From Eisenbergiella tayi (lineage in GTDB: Bacteria > Bacillota > Clostridia > Lachnospirales > Lachnospiraceae): a DNA stretch of 64,000 bases. The stretch is from assembly GCF_001881565.1 (NCBI RefSeq), contig NZ_MPDJ01000001.1, positions 776,953 to 840,952 of the forward strand, written 5' to 3'. Shown piece by piece: positions 1 through 9,539 of this stretch. The translations under genes were made by a program, and so were the position numbers. The number at the start of each line of letters is the position of its first letter. The first letter of the stretch is position 1. The notes under the pieces are model-generated. The model was not told where the DNA came from and made no database searches. It was given only the letters and a program-made list of their open reading frames with translations.

Positions 1-834
1 CGACTGGATAGCTGCTAATTCCACAAAACAACAAACAATTAAAGTCGGAAATTTTGCGACCAATCCCGTATATACAAAATCACGCAATACCGGTATAAAA
101 AATATGACGCTTCCCAGCGTAAGTATAACAGCCATTATTCCAAAAAAACTTAATGGTTTATACTGCCTGAACATCTTTAATATCATAAATAATACTTTGA
201 TACCATCCGAATAGGTATTTAACTTTGACTCGCTTCCTTCCGGTCGATCCCGGTAATTTACAATCACATTTTCAACCTGCATATTATTATTTACCGCATG
301 TATGGTCATTTCAGTTTCAATTTCAAAGCCCCTTGAAAGAACCGGAAACGTTTTTACAAATAGATAACTAAAGGCCCTGTAACCAGTCATAATATCCTGA
401 ATTTCGGAACCAAAAAGAATATTAATACTTTTCTTAACAAGACTATTTCCAAAATTATGAAAAGGTCTTTTATTTTCTTCATAATATGTAGAAGACAATC
501 TGTCTCCCACCACCATATCAGCACCATAGTTTAAAATCCTCTCGGACATTTTTCGGGCATTTTCAAGCGGATAGGTATCATCTCCGTCTATCATTATATA
601 ACACATCGCATCAATTTCCCTGAACATACGGCGTATTACATTCCCCTTACCTTGTTTATACTCATGTCGAACCACCGCACCTGCCCTTAAGGCAAGCTCA
701 ACCGTTTTGTCAGATGAATTATTGTCATAAACATAAATCACTGCCTCCGGCAAAGCTTTCTTAGCATCTGATATCACCTTTTCAATCGTTTTCTCTTCAT
801 TATAGCAAGGTATTAATACCGCAATTTTATCCAT
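1..834 (-). CDS. GT2 family glycosyltransferase, DPM1/GtrB-like (partial, runs off the left edge)
   Basis: This is the 5' 278 codons of a gene whose 3' end lies outside the window. The translation opens with the GT2 nucleotide-binding motif IPCYNEEKTIEKV and the acidic DNNSSDKT segment, followed by the metal-binding IDGDDTYP (about residue 105) and MTGYRAFS. After about residue 225 there are two hydrophobic segments typical of polyprenyl-phosphate sugar transferases. The ATG at 832-834 has a GGGAGG ribosome-binding site a few bases upstream. It follows a DUF6056-like membrane protein at 854, a plausible user of the polyprenyl-phosphate sugar it would make. The sugar cannot be told from sequence. 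Confidence 0.85.
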   Translation of the reverse strand, partial: MDKIAVLIPCYNEEKTIEKVISDAKKALPEAVIYVYDNNSSDKTVELALRAGAVVRHEYKQGKGNVIRRMFREIDAMCYIMIDGDDTYPLENARKMSERILNYGADMVVGDRLSSTYYEENKRPFHNFGNSLVKKSINILFGSEIQDIMTGYRAFSYLFVKTFPVLSRGFEIETEMTIHAVNNNMQVENVIVNYRDRPEGSESKLNTYSDGIKVLFMILKMFRQYKPLSFFGIMAVILTLGSVIFFIPVLRDFVYTGLVAKFPTLIVCCFVELAAIQS

Positions 835-853
835 ATTAACCTCCCGTTTGAGC

Positions 854-2332
854 TTATTCCACTCCAATTATATTATCTATTTGATAATATCTTTCCATTG
901 AACTATTTTTCCAATCATTCTCTTCCATCCCTATATCACTATAATACAGTAAAAATGGTTTGGTTTTTAATAACGATAATTCTAACTCAGAATGCGTATT
1001 GTTTTGAAGTCTTAGCGTACGCTCCATTGTCTCCTTTCCGTATTCTTTCGCCTCTCCTGAAACAAGTGATTTCACTGCTGAAACACTTGTAAAATAATCA
1101 GGATTTACTTTGCAATACAACACTCCAATAAACACAGTCATTATCAAAACGGTTATTAAGTATAATTTAGTTTCTTTTTTTGCTATACAGCTTTCATTAC
1201 TTTCATCCACACGACAGTGCCGATAAATCCATCCTAATACATAATATAAATTCAATATAATTAGAAAAAGATAATCAAGAAATATAATGTTGAATATCCT
1301 TCCCCCACCAGCCTCCCCCATAGCATAAAGACTTGGCGTAAACATTGCAGATAAAAAGCAAAAAGAAGCTATGGGAACAAGCAAAGGAAAACGGTACCGA
1401 TATTTATTTCCCACTGTTTTTACAACTTCCCATAAAAAAGGAATAATTGATAATATGAAAATAATATATGTCCAGTCAAACCATGATTCAGTAAAATATT
1501 CCACACAATAATAAAACGACATTAATATCGATTTTGCTACTCCGGGGCGGTATAATACTTCTTCCTGCCTTACTATATTACCAGGAGCACATATATTGAC
1601 CAGAAACGCAACAGTAAAAAATACGAGTGGAAGCAATAATCTTTTCAAATATTTTCTTCTTTTCAGATATATGACTACTACCAAGACTACAACAAATAAA
1701 ATTATTATGCTCAAACCTGTTACATAATTACTTCCCCCCACAAATAAAGATGCCACACATGCTGCCAACATTCTTCTGATTTTATGTCTGTCCTCCTTAA
1801 AAAGCAGAATAATCAACCCACACAAGACTACCGCAACACTATGAGGAATCATATAATGCGCTGCACCATTAAACCAGAAAAAGCCCTGGGTTTTATCTAT
1901 CATACACTCCAGAGCGAAAAATAAGTAGAGCATGGTTATGCATACATATATGGACTTTCTGACTGACATACATACCCTCAGTATAACATGGAATAAAAAA
2001 GCTGAACTCAGGCTCATTACCCCAATCATAATCCAGGGTACAACACGGTACCATGCCTCACCAAATATTGCCGGCTGCAAAGCCATCACAAATATACTGG
2101 AAAAGGTCCCCTGCCATCCCAACCACCTATCTTTTACAGTAATTATTGCACCTTTTAGTACCTGCAGAAGCGAATGCGTTTCTTTCCATGCAATACGACT
2201 ATATGCACTGAATCCAAAATCATCCGCGCAGGGATAATTATATTTTGCAATAACAAGTATTGGTATCAATCCAAAAATAAAAACAATAATAAGAAAAACA
2301 GCAATTCTTTTTTCCGTTTTATCTTGTATCAT
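854..2332 (-). CDS. Polytopic membrane protein, DUF6056-like, probable GT-C-type glycosyltransferase
   Basis: A 492-residue protein with roughly ten or more hydrophobic segments. The first extracellular loop carries a paired acidic motif (CADDFGFS, about residue 36) followed by GWQGTFSS, and a central CAPGNIVR motif. The same APGNxxR and DD motifs occur in the products at 6060 and 9540, so these are paralogues; the 9540 product is especially close (GWQGT, SLQPEVF). An aspartate pair in the first outer loop is the usual active-site location in GT-C enzymes, so a polyprenyl-phosphate-sugar-dependent transferase is a reasonable inference, not shown. A GT2 of the type that makes such donors follows 20 bases downstream. 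AAGGACT precedes the ATG. Confidence 0.7.
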   Translation of the reverse strand: MIQDKTEKRIAVFLIIVFIFGLIPILVIAKYNYPCADDFGFSAYSRIAWKETHSLLQVLKGAIITVKDRWLGWQGTFSSIFVMALQPAIFGEAWYRVVPWIMIGVMSLSSAFLFHVILRVCMSVRKSIYVCITMLYLFFALECMIDKTQGFFWFNGAAHYMIPHSVAVVLCGLIILLFKEDRHKIRRMLAACVASLFVGGSNYVTGLSIIILFVVVLVVVIYLKRRKYLKRLLLPLVFFTVAFLVNICAPGNIVRQEEVLYRPGVAKSILMSFYYCVEYFTESWFDWTYIIFILSIIPFLWEVVKTVGNKYRYRFPLLVPIASFCFLSAMFTPSLYAMGEAGGGRIFNIIFLDYLFLIILNLYYVLGWIYRHCRVDESNESCIAKKETKLYLITVLIMTVFIGVLYCKVNPDYFTSVSAVKSLVSGEAKEYGKETMERTLRLQNNTHSELELSLLKTKPFLLYYSDIGMEENDWKNSSMERYYQIDNIIGVE

Positions 2333-2347
2333 TATACAGTCCTTTTC

Positions 2348-3910
2348 TTAAAATCCCTGATAAATAAATTCTGCTGCAGTATAACCAGGGCCATAATACC
2401 CTAATAATATTACCATAAATAACAATGCATACCAGATGACCCATCTTTGAAATATATTTCTATCTGCAACTCTATCCCTTACCGAGCCGTTCCTCTGCAT
2501 TAATGAAATCATAAACAAAAGGAATAATGCCATTATAGATATAACAATTTCAATCCAATCAAGTCCTAATTGCAAGAATCCACCATTTATAATATCCACT
2601 ACATTATTTACTGTTGCTGCTCTTAACATTTTTACAGCATCCGAAACACTTGCAGCACGAAAAAAAACAAATCCAATATTAACAAGAAAAAAAGTACGGA
2701 AAATACGGAATAACTTCATTACGAAAGATTCATCCTTTAAATGCAGCTTATACATAACTTTATCAGTCCAGGGAGATGAAATTTCACCGCACACTATATA
2801 AAACCAATGAAGCAAACCTGAACCTATTATATACTTCCAGCTTCCTCCATGCCATATTCCTACCGTAAACCATAGGAAAAACATTGCTGTAAATGTAGTT
2901 AACTGCTTTCCCCATTTTTTTCCAAAACATTTTCGAAGTTTTTTCCCAAACTTTATAAAAAAAGAGGTTCGAAGAAGTGGATAGAAAACATACTCCTTCA
3001 TCCAAATTCCCAAAGTTATGTGCCATCTGCGCCAGTACTCAGATATATTTTTAGAAAAGAAAGGCCTCTCAAAATTTTCTGGCAGCCTGATACCAAATGT
3101 CTCCGACATTCCGAGCACTATATCCATACAGCCTGAAAAATCAGTATATAATTGAAATGCAAAACAAATTGTGCCAATCCATATATATCCCCCAGGGTAA
3201 TCTGCATAATTTCCATAAACAGTGTTAACTATTATTGCCATTCTCTCTGAAATTATCAGCTTTTTAAAATATCCCCATAGCATTCTCTGCATTCCGCGGG
3301 TAACATGTGTATAATCAAAAAAATGAGGTTGAAAAAACTGTTCTCCATCTTCACGATATTTTAAGATAGGGCCGGATATCATCACTGGGAAATACATTCC
3401 ATAAACAGCAAGTTTACCAAAATTATTCTCTGGTTTTGCAATACCAAAATAAACATCTGCAACATAACCAATCAATGATAGGGAATAATAAGATATACCT
3501 AAAGGCACCAACCAGTTAACTACAGGAAATAAAACCGTATTTCTCCCCCAAAAATTTCCTATTCCATTAATAGTATTGATCACAAAATTTATATACTTAA
3601 AAGTAATAAGAAATATCAGAATTCCTATAACAGTAGCACAAAGAACATTTCTTTTTATAAAATCCGGATTCTTTCCTTTTCTTTTCAGTTCTTCTCTGTC
3701 GCTTTCTATCCTAACAATAGTTCGAATACCAAAGTGGCTTATTGCAGTCGCCGTAAGTGGATATAGTATTAATATGGAATTTCCAGAAGTAAGGAAATAA
3801 AATAAACTGGCAGCAAGCAAGACGCTCCACTGCATCCACTTAGGCACATTATAATATATGAACAAAATAAAAGCATAAAATATCAGAAAATAAAAGGATG
3901 TTATTGACAA
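2348..3910 (-). CDS. MBOAT family membrane-bound O-acyltransferase (AlgI/DltB-like)
   Basis: A 520-residue polytopic protein with the MBOAT signature: RRWHITLGIWMKEY with His297 and the second conserved histidine in VGIWHGGSW (His354). Family members transfer acyl groups across or at the membrane onto polysaccharides (AlgI, PatA) or teichoic acids (DltB). The start is a TTG at 3908-3910 preceded by AAAGGAACAGGA; no in-frame ATG lies nearby and the N-terminus matches the usual first MBOAT helix. It lies 83 bases downstream of an acyl carrier protein and FkbH-like enzyme, which suggests its donor is an ACP-bound acyl group rather than acetyl-CoA. This resembles DltB working with DltC, but no DltA-type ligase is present. 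Confidence 0.88.
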   Translation of the reverse strand: MSITSFYFLIFYAFILFIYYNVPKWMQWSVLLAASLFYFLTSGNSILILYPLTATAISHFGIRTIVRIESDREELKRKGKNPDFIKRNVLCATVIGILIFLITFKYINFVINTINGIGNFWGRNTVLFPVVNWLVPLGISYYSLSLIGYVADVYFGIAKPENNFGKLAVYGMYFPVMISGPILKYREDGEQFFQPHFFDYTHVTRGMQRMLWGYFKKLIISERMAIIVNTVYGNYADYPGGYIWIGTICFAFQLYTDFSGCMDIVLGMSETFGIRLPENFERPFFSKNISEYWRRWHITLGIWMKEYVFYPLLRTSFFIKFGKKLRKCFGKKWGKQLTTFTAMFFLWFTVGIWHGGSWKYIIGSGLLHWFYIVCGEISSPWTDKVMYKLHLKDESFVMKLFRIFRTFFLVNIGFVFFRAASVSDAVKMLRAATVNNVVDIINGGFLQLGLDWIEIVISIMALFLLFMISLMQRNGSVRDRVADRNIFQRWVIWYALLFMVILLGYYGPGYTAAEFIYQGF

Positions 3911-3993
3911 ATTCCTGTTCCTTTCTACTTCAGATTAAAGTTCAATTACTATTGCAAACAAAATTAATTTAGTAATTTACTTAATTTTATCAA

Positions 3994-4236
3994 TTACATC
4001 AACTGCATAAGAATTATATCAACCATTTCACCTACGTTTACCATTGTTATCACCTGGCCCATATTAAACTTTACTCCAAACTCCTGCTCAACAGCAGCAA
4101 TCAAATTAATATGTTCCAAAGAATCCCAATCTGCTATATCATTTGACGTGGTGGCATCGTTAACTGTAATACTCTCATCATCAAACACATCCTGAAATAC
4201 TTCATTCAGCTTTACAAATACCTCTTCTCTACTCAT
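3994..4236 (-). CDS. Acyl carrier protein
   Basis: An 80-residue acidic protein with the phosphopantetheine attachment motif DSLEHI, the modified serine being Ser39, followed by the helix that ends VEQEFGVKF. Length and motif are those of stand-alone carrier proteins. The ATG overlaps the stop of the upstream FkbH-like gene (ATGA), a sign of translational coupling, and a GGAGGAA site lies inside that gene's end. The context says it carries the acyl group made or loaded by the FkbH-like enzyme and probably hands it to the downstream MBOAT protein. It is not part of a fatty-acid synthesis cluster here. Confidence 0.93.
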   Translation of the reverse strand: MSREEVFVKLNEVFQDVFDDESITVNDATTSNDIADWDSLEHINLIAAVEQEFGVKFNMGQVITMVNVGEMVDIILMQLM

Positions 4237-6029
4237 AATTCTTCCTCCGTATTCATTAATTCAATTACCCGATTCTTGTTTTCATATTGTTCAGATAGCT
4301 CAAGTCTCCAAATCGTCCCGCTTTCATTCTCTTCCACTTTTTCAAATCCCTGCAGCAAATAAAAATCCTGAACCATTTTATTTTTTGCTGTAGGATAATA
4401 ATAGCCGTAAACGGTGTTAATACCATACCGCAAAGACTCCTTAACCAGAGCATCCATCATAGCATATTCCATATCTCGTTTCAATACCCTGCAGCTCATC
4501 AGCCATAATTCAATATGAAGCCTTTTATCTTCTATGCGCCCTATAACAACAGAAACAACACCATTATCACCAAAACGGTCCTCCAGCCGACCGTATAACG
4601 TAATATAACCTTCGTCAGCAGAAATCTTCTCAATTTCTCCCTGTGTGAATCTTTTAGTTGTAAGATTAAACTGATTACTTTTATTTGTCAGTTGGGCTAT
4701 CCTGCTCATATAACGGAAAGAAAAGGGGGCGATTTCAGCTTTCATATTCAGAGAAAGCAAATAATCCCTGTAATCAGTAAACGCTGACTGCTGTTCCTGC
4801 CTTTTCCTATCAGCCTTATACATATCATTGCGCTTTAAATCATCATTTGATATGTTGGTAACCTCAAAATAGCCACCATGATCCAAATTGCGAATATAGT
4901 CTTCAGGAACACCTATCTCCGGAACACTTACCCCACTTGCCTGCGCCCTGACTATTTCCCTTTCCGCCGGATTATCGTCTACAAAAACCAAACTGTCAGG
5001 AAGAATATTCAGTTGGGCCGCAATTTCCATAATATTTTTACTCTTGGGTTCCCAGTTAGCCTTTATCACCAGGAAATCCTCAGGTTTTAAAATTCCATCC
5101 GGATGCAGCAAACCCGCCAGAGCATTTTCCTCATTATTTTTGGAATCTACATTAAGCATTACTCCAAGCGTTTTTAACTCTTTTATATAGCTCTGAACTT
5201 CCATGTAAACCTGTCCCATGGATGTTTCTGGACCCAGCTCCAGATTCTCCGGCCCATCCTCCCCCACTACTCCTCCCCATAATGTATTATCCAAATCAAG
5301 TACCAGAGATTTTTTGTTCTTTCCATATATAGACTTGATTATATTGGCAATATTATGGGTAAGCCATGGAATTGCCGACAGACACAAGGAGTATTTATAC
5401 ATGTGCCAATAAAGTGGCGCTGACCATGCATCTAATCCATATGCTGCTGATTGATAATGTATATCGTTAATGTAAAAGTTATCATTATTTCTTGCATACT
5501 CAGCGAACTTGTTATTTAACCGATTTATAAAAGATGTCTTTCCGCAAACATTTACTCCATCCTGATTTCCAAGAGTACGGTAAAATGGCAGTTCAAAATT
5601 GTTCTGTATTATTGGGCAGTTCCACTTATCAGCAGCTACCTCCCACATCTTTTCGAAATGAGTATACTGAGTATCCAGCTTATCTGCAACCACTTCATCA
5701 CTATCCCCCAAAGCCGGCCATACTTTAATATTTCTGTTACTGGTATGAATATAAATCACATCCGGCTGAAACTCATCAAGCTTTTCAGAACCAAATACCG
5801 CATCCTCCCAGTATCTTCCATATTCTGATTCATAAAACTCCGGTTCTATCCCCTGATTCAGCAAAAACAATTCCAAAATCCTGATAATATCATGCGTAGT
5901 GCTTCCACCCAATACAGCAATTTTCTTATGGATCTTCAGGTTTCCATCTGATAACAGCTGCCTGCGGAGACTTTTAGATTTTTTAAGGATATATTCTGCA
6001 TCAAAGGGATAATCCAACTCTTTTAACAT
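4233..6029 (-). CDS. FkbH-like HAD-IIIC family protein
   Basis: A 598-residue protein of three parts. The N-terminal ~230 residues are SGNH-like (GGSTTHD near residue 41). The central HAD phosphatase domain has DLDNTLWGG (Asp245 and Asp247), VDSKNNEE, the motif-III lysine in NWEPKSKNI, and FVDDNPAERE. The C-terminal part looks like a GNAT-type acyltransferase domain. Characterised relatives such as FkbH and OzmB take a glyceryl unit from 1,3-bisphosphoglycerate, remove the phosphate and load it on an ACP thiol; the 4-nt overlap with an ACP gene fits that. In a polysaccharide locus the product would be a glyceryl (or lactyl-like) substituent. The exact acyl group is inference. Confidence 0.88.
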   Translation of the reverse strand: MLKELDYPFDAEYILKKSKSLRRQLLSDGNLKIHKKIAVLGGSTTHDIIRILELFLLNQGIEPEFYESEYGRYWEDAVFGSEKLDEFQPDVIYIHTSNRNIKVWPALGDSDEVVADKLDTQYTHFEKMWEVAADKWNCPIIQNNFELPFYRTLGNQDGVNVCGKTSFINRLNNKFAEYARNNDNFYINDIHYQSAAYGLDAWSAPLYWHMYKYSLCLSAIPWLTHNIANIIKSIYGKNKKSLVLDLDNTLWGGVVGEDGPENLELGPETSMGQVYMEVQSYIKELKTLGVMLNVDSKNNEENALAGLLHPDGILKPEDFLVIKANWEPKSKNIMEIAAQLNILPDSLVFVDDNPAEREIVRAQASGVSVPEIGVPEDYIRNLDHGGYFEVTNISNDDLKRNDMYKADRKRQEQQSAFTDYRDYLLSLNMKAEIAPFSFRYMSRIAQLTNKSNQFNLTTKRFTQGEIEKISADEGYITLYGRLEDRFGDNGVVSVVIGRIEDKRLHIELWLMSCRVLKRDMEYAMMDALVKESLRYGINTVYGYYYPTAKNKMVQDFYLLQGFEKVEENESGTIWRLELSEQYENKNRVIELMNTEEEL

Positions 6030-6059
6030 AATGTAAATCTCCTATACGGAACCACTTTT

Positions 6060-7427
6060 TTAATATTCTGTCCATCCTTCTCTGGGTACGGCTGAAATCC
6101 TTTCTATTCCATAAAACTGCTCGTAAGCGTCATTAATCCAATACTCCGGATCATCTGTAATATCAGATTGATAGCCATCACTGTATTTTGTTTCAAATCC
6201 CGGCCGAAGCATTGGGACTGTTACATCCTTTTCCCCTGCGGCGGCTTTCTCTTCCAAATATACTTCTCTTTCATGATATTCTCTGTAAATCCTTATCATA
6301 TTGGCACCGCTGTCCATATAAGTAAAAAACAATATAACAGACAATACGGCAATAAAGCTACTTTTTAATGTTTTGAAATAAACATCGTTGTCAGAAATAT
6401 CCGTATACCCCTGAACAACAGCTGCTATCAGAAATACCCCAGCCCCAAAATAAGCTCTTGGCATTGGTTCCGCAGTCAGAATTAACGCATAACAGGTTGC
6501 TAAAAAAATAAGATTCCAGACTACAAATAAAAAGTGCTTTTCAATAAATTCTTTCCAAGATTTCTTACCCAAACGGATGACCACAGCTATTACTAAAACA
6601 AAAATTATAAGTAATAAAAAATTACTTTCTATTGCAAGAGTAATTTTTTGAAATCTCGAAACAATAGCAAAAATCCCCGTATGTTCCTCTTCCATAAACT
6701 GTGCCCTTATACGGTTTCCCGGTGCGGCAACAAGAAAACCAAATCCAATCAACTGGCCAAGGAGTCCCGTTATCATCCAGGGTTTCAATTTTCTATCTTT
6801 CTTTCCGAAAAAGTAAGAGCATAATAGGATAACAACGAACAAAATCCCTCCCCCGGAGGTATTCTCATTACACCAACCAGACAATACACCTGTGAAAAGC
6901 AGAACAGGACTCCAAAGAAGTGCCTTTGTTGCTCTCCCGCGCACTGTTTTCTTTATCAACCAATGATATAAGGTAACATGAGACATAATTATGGTACTTC
7001 CCCAAAGGTAGTTGCACGCCCCCGTCTCCCAAAGAACGGTTTGGCTGAACATTACTCCAAACAGCCATAAAAGAAGATTAATAAGAATAAATACTGAAGT
7101 ATCATACTGATTTTTATGATCAATATTCCAATATATTAAGAGTGTCAATAATGTAAAGATAAAACTATTAAAAACATTGAAAACCGCCTTGCTTCCCCGC
7201 AGAAAAAATCTCAATATTATATGACCGACACTTCTTCCAGTCCAAGTCATATATTGATCATATTCCTGTTTAATAAGCTCCAGAAAAGAACCTGCTTTAA
7301 GAACTGTCGCTTTATATGATAAATCATCCGTCATATATGGAGTAAATATATTGAAAATCAATATAGCTGCAAATGCTAACAAAACTGCAATACCAAATGT
7401 AATTCTACGTTTTTTTTCAATGCTCAT
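6060..7427 (-). CDS. Polytopic membrane protein, DUF6056/DUF3329-like, probable GT-C-type glycosyltransferase
   Basis: 455 residues with about ten hydrophobic segments. After the first helix comes the acidic loop motif YMTDDLSYKA (about residue 31), then TWTGRSVGH, and further on AAPGNRIR. The DD and APGNxxR motifs are shared with the products at 854 and 9540, although overall this is the most divergent of the three. Its 5' end overlaps the downstream end of the YdjC-like deacetylase gene by 11 bases, so the two are probably co-translated. The inferred job is transfer of a polyprenyl-phosphate-linked sugar, possibly the deacetylated one, to the polymer. No member of this type is characterised to my knowledge. 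Confidence 0.65.
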   Translation of the reverse strand: MSIEKKRRITFGIAVLLAFAAILIFNIFTPYMTDDLSYKATVLKAGSFLELIKQEYDQYMTWTGRSVGHIILRFFLRGSKAVFNVFNSFIFTLLTLLIYWNIDHKNQYDTSVFILINLLLWLFGVMFSQTVLWETGACNYLWGSTIIMSHVTLYHWLIKKTVRGRATKALLWSPVLLFTGVLSGWCNENTSGGGILFVVILLCSYFFGKKDRKLKPWMITGLLGQLIGFGFLVAAPGNRIRAQFMEEEHTGIFAIVSRFQKITLAIESNFLLLIIFVLVIAVVIRLGKKSWKEFIEKHFLFVVWNLIFLATCYALILTAEPMPRAYFGAGVFLIAAVVQGYTDISDNDVYFKTLKSSFIAVLSVILFFTYMDSGANMIRIYREYHEREVYLEEKAAAGEKDVTVPMLRPGFETKYSDGYQSDITDDPEYWINDAYEQFYGIERISAVPREGWTEY

Positions 7428-8349
7428 ACAATTTCCTCTGCAATCTGATTTCCAATTCCATCACGCATTCATATTCTATGTTTCTTCCCTCGGAAAGATA
7501 GAATTTATTGGCTTCCTGATTACAAAACTCTTCCCCCATTTCATCTGCTGCTGCTGCGCCCGGATGAAACAATACCTCCAGTTTCCTTCCCTTTGTCTGT
7601 GCCTTCTGACTCATATCACTCCAAAGCTTTGTCACCCGTTTTACATCCATCTTACCGCTCATTAATACCCCCCATAGATACATCGGCATATTATCTTCCT
7701 GCCATGACGGCTTATTCTCCTCTATCGTCTTTTCCATTCCCAAAGCATAAAAGTTTAATAACAGATTTTTAATCCAATTTACAGGTTTATATGTTTTCCA
7801 CAAAGAAATATTTATTAGATAGGGAATTATTGGCTCCTTCGTAATACGAATATATTCTGTTTTATAATGTTGTTCTACTATTACTTCAAGCAAAGCCCAA
7901 TAACATATAGGGATCATATGTGTATGCTGATGACTGTCAAACCTTATAGCTTGTTTGTCTCCAAAAAAATCTATAAATCTTTCTACCTGCGCCTTTATTT
8001 CCGATTTTAACTGTTTTTTTATTCGCACATATTTTCGGGGAGAATAATTCCATAAAAACAAATTTCCCCATGATATATTAAAATATCCATTTTTATCTAC
8101 AAGATCCGGCACATCCTCTACCCGTGCCAAACAATGTCCCTCCATAAAATTAAGATGTACAGATAACTTCAGTAGCTGATGCCAAGAATCCTTTTCGTCG
8201 AGATATTTTTGCGCATACTGCTCATAACAGGACATATTTGTAACAACACTGATACTGTCAAGCTTTCCTGCTCTGATACAGTTTAATATATCCTCAGATG
8301 TATGGGGGGACAAACAATAATCATCTGCATGTATGTCTATTTTACTCAT
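7417..8349 (-). CDS. YdjC/ChbG-family carbohydrate deacetylase (NaxD-like)
   Basis: 310 residues with the metal-binding pattern of the family: HADDYCLS (Asp9/Asp10), SVHLN (His65), DSHQHTHMIP (His140, His142, His144) and LFHPGAA near the C-terminus. Family members hydrolyse N-acetyl groups from amino sugars; ChbG acts on chitobiose, and Francisella/Bordetella NaxD acts on an undecaprenyl-phosphate-linked HexNAc. Here it sits between a GtrB-like polyprenyl-phosphate GT2 (8364) and a GT-C-like protein (6060), so a NaxD-like role on a lipid-linked HexNAc is the best guess. It overlaps the next gene by 11 bases; GGAG precedes the ATG. Confidence 0.85.
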   Translation of the reverse strand: MSKIDIHADDYCLSPHTSEDILNCIRAGKLDSISVVTNMSCYEQYAQKYLDEKDSWHQLLKLSVHLNFMEGHCLARVEDVPDLVDKNGYFNISWGNLFLWNYSPRKYVRIKKQLKSEIKAQVERFIDFFGDKQAIRFDSHQHTHMIPICYWALLEVIVEQHYKTEYIRITKEPIIPYLINISLWKTYKPVNWIKNLLLNFYALGMEKTIEENKPSWQEDNMPMYLWGVLMSGKMDVKRVTKLWSDMSQKAQTKGRKLEVLFHPGAAAADEMGEEFCNQEANKFYLSEGRNIEYECVMELEIRLQRKLYEH

Positions 8350-8363
8350 TTCTCCGTCTCCAT

Positions 8364-9416
8364 CTATTGTAAGTCAACGCCTTCCTTATCACTGTAACTA
8401 TTCGAAAAATCTAAAGTATCTCCTTCTTTCCAAATAAACGATTCTACAATATACCTTGGCCTAGCTTTAGCCTCCAGATATATTTTACCCACATATTCTC
8501 CAACGATACCAAGAGAAAAAATAGTCAATCCCCCCATTAACAGCGAAACCACCAGAGTTGTTGTATATCCAGGCACATTGTGGCCGGAAAACCAGTCCCA
8601 TATACAATATATTATCATTATTACACTAAACAGGCTGACAAAAAAACCTATCAGTGTAATAATTTGAATCGGCCTTGTACTCATTGATGTAATCCCATCT
8701 ACGGCCAAAGTCATCATCTTTTTTAATGTATATTTTGATTTCCCGGCTTCCCTTTCTTTAACATCAAAATATACCACGTCAGATTGAAATCCCATAGTAG
8801 GAATAAGTCCACGCAGAAACAAATTCACTTCATTATGTTCAGCAAGCGCATCCAACGCTTTTTTTGACAACAATCGATAATCAGCATGATTACTTAAAAC
8901 ATTGCACCCCAGGATATGCATTATTTTGTAGAATAATGTTGCAGTTGTCTTTTTGAAAAAACCATCCGTATCCCGATCATTACGCACTCCATACACTATT
9001 TCACAACCATCATTATAGCATTTAATAAATTCATCAAGTGCTTCAATATCCTGCTGCAAATCAGCATCTATTGTCACTACCATATCAGCATATTGCCGGG
9101 CAGTCAGCATTCCTGCCAATATTGCACTCTGATGTCCATAATTTCTGGAAAAACTAAGCCCAGAAAAAATATTATCTGCCTTACACAGAGCATGAATTAT
9201 CTTCCATGTATTGTCTTTGCTTCCATCATTGACGAACATTATCTTGCTTTTTGGAGAAATAAAACCATTATTAACCAACCTCTGCATTTTGTCTTTCATT
9301 TTTTGAGAAGAGGTTATAATAACCTCTTCTTCATTATAGCAGGGGACTACTAAGTACAATATACTGCCTCTGTCTATGTTACTATTTTCTTCAATACAAT
9401 TTATTGATTCAGACAT
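8364..9416 (-). CDS. GT2 family polyprenyl-phosphate glycosyltransferase, GtrB/ArnC/FlmF2-like
   Basis: 350 residues from the chosen start. It has VPCYNEEEVI, the acidic FVNDGSKDNTW, DADLQQD, and NHADYRLLSKKAL, then two membrane helices at about residues 245-310, ending in EAKARPRYIVE: the classic architecture of enzymes that move a sugar from a nucleotide to polyprenyl phosphate. I chose the ATG at 9416, not one 51 bases upstream, because AAAGGAG lies six bases before it. It precedes the YdjC-like deacetylase by 14 bases. The closest functional analogy is Francisella FlmF2 with NaxD; the sugar is not shown by sequence. Confidence 0.88.
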   Translation of the reverse strand: MSESINCIEENSNIDRGSILYLVVPCYNEEEVIITSSQKMKDKMQRLVNNGFISPKSKIMFVNDGSKDNTWKIIHALCKADNIFSGLSFSRNYGHQSAILAGMLTARQYADMVVTIDADLQQDIEALDEFIKCYNDGCEIVYGVRNDRDTDGFFKKTTATLFYKIMHILGCNVLSNHADYRLLSKKALDALAEHNEVNLFLRGLIPTMGFQSDVVYFDVKEREAGKSKYTLKKMMTLAVDGITSMSTRPIQIITLIGFFVSLFSVIMIIYCIWDWFSGHNVPGYTTTLVVSLLMGGLTIFSLGIVGEYVGKIYLEAKARPRYIVESFIWKEGDTLDFSNSYSDKEGVDLQ

Positions 9417-9539
9417 CACACACTCCTTTAACGCTCCGAATAATGCATATAAATATATTTTTATCAACTATCGGTTTATTCTATCACAAGAAAACTAGTC
9501 TGTCTAACTCTCCAAGAAAAACCTACTAATTGATATAAT

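Noticed and set aside
2348..4236. A Dlt-type D-alanylation operon
   Set aside because: An MBOAT protein and a carrier protein are present, but there is no DltA ligase or DltD, and the partner enzyme is FkbH-like.
7351..7665. A 104-codon plus-strand frame
   Set aside because: It covers the ends of the membrane protein and the YdjC-like deacetylase on the other strand, both well supported; it has no domain or binding site.
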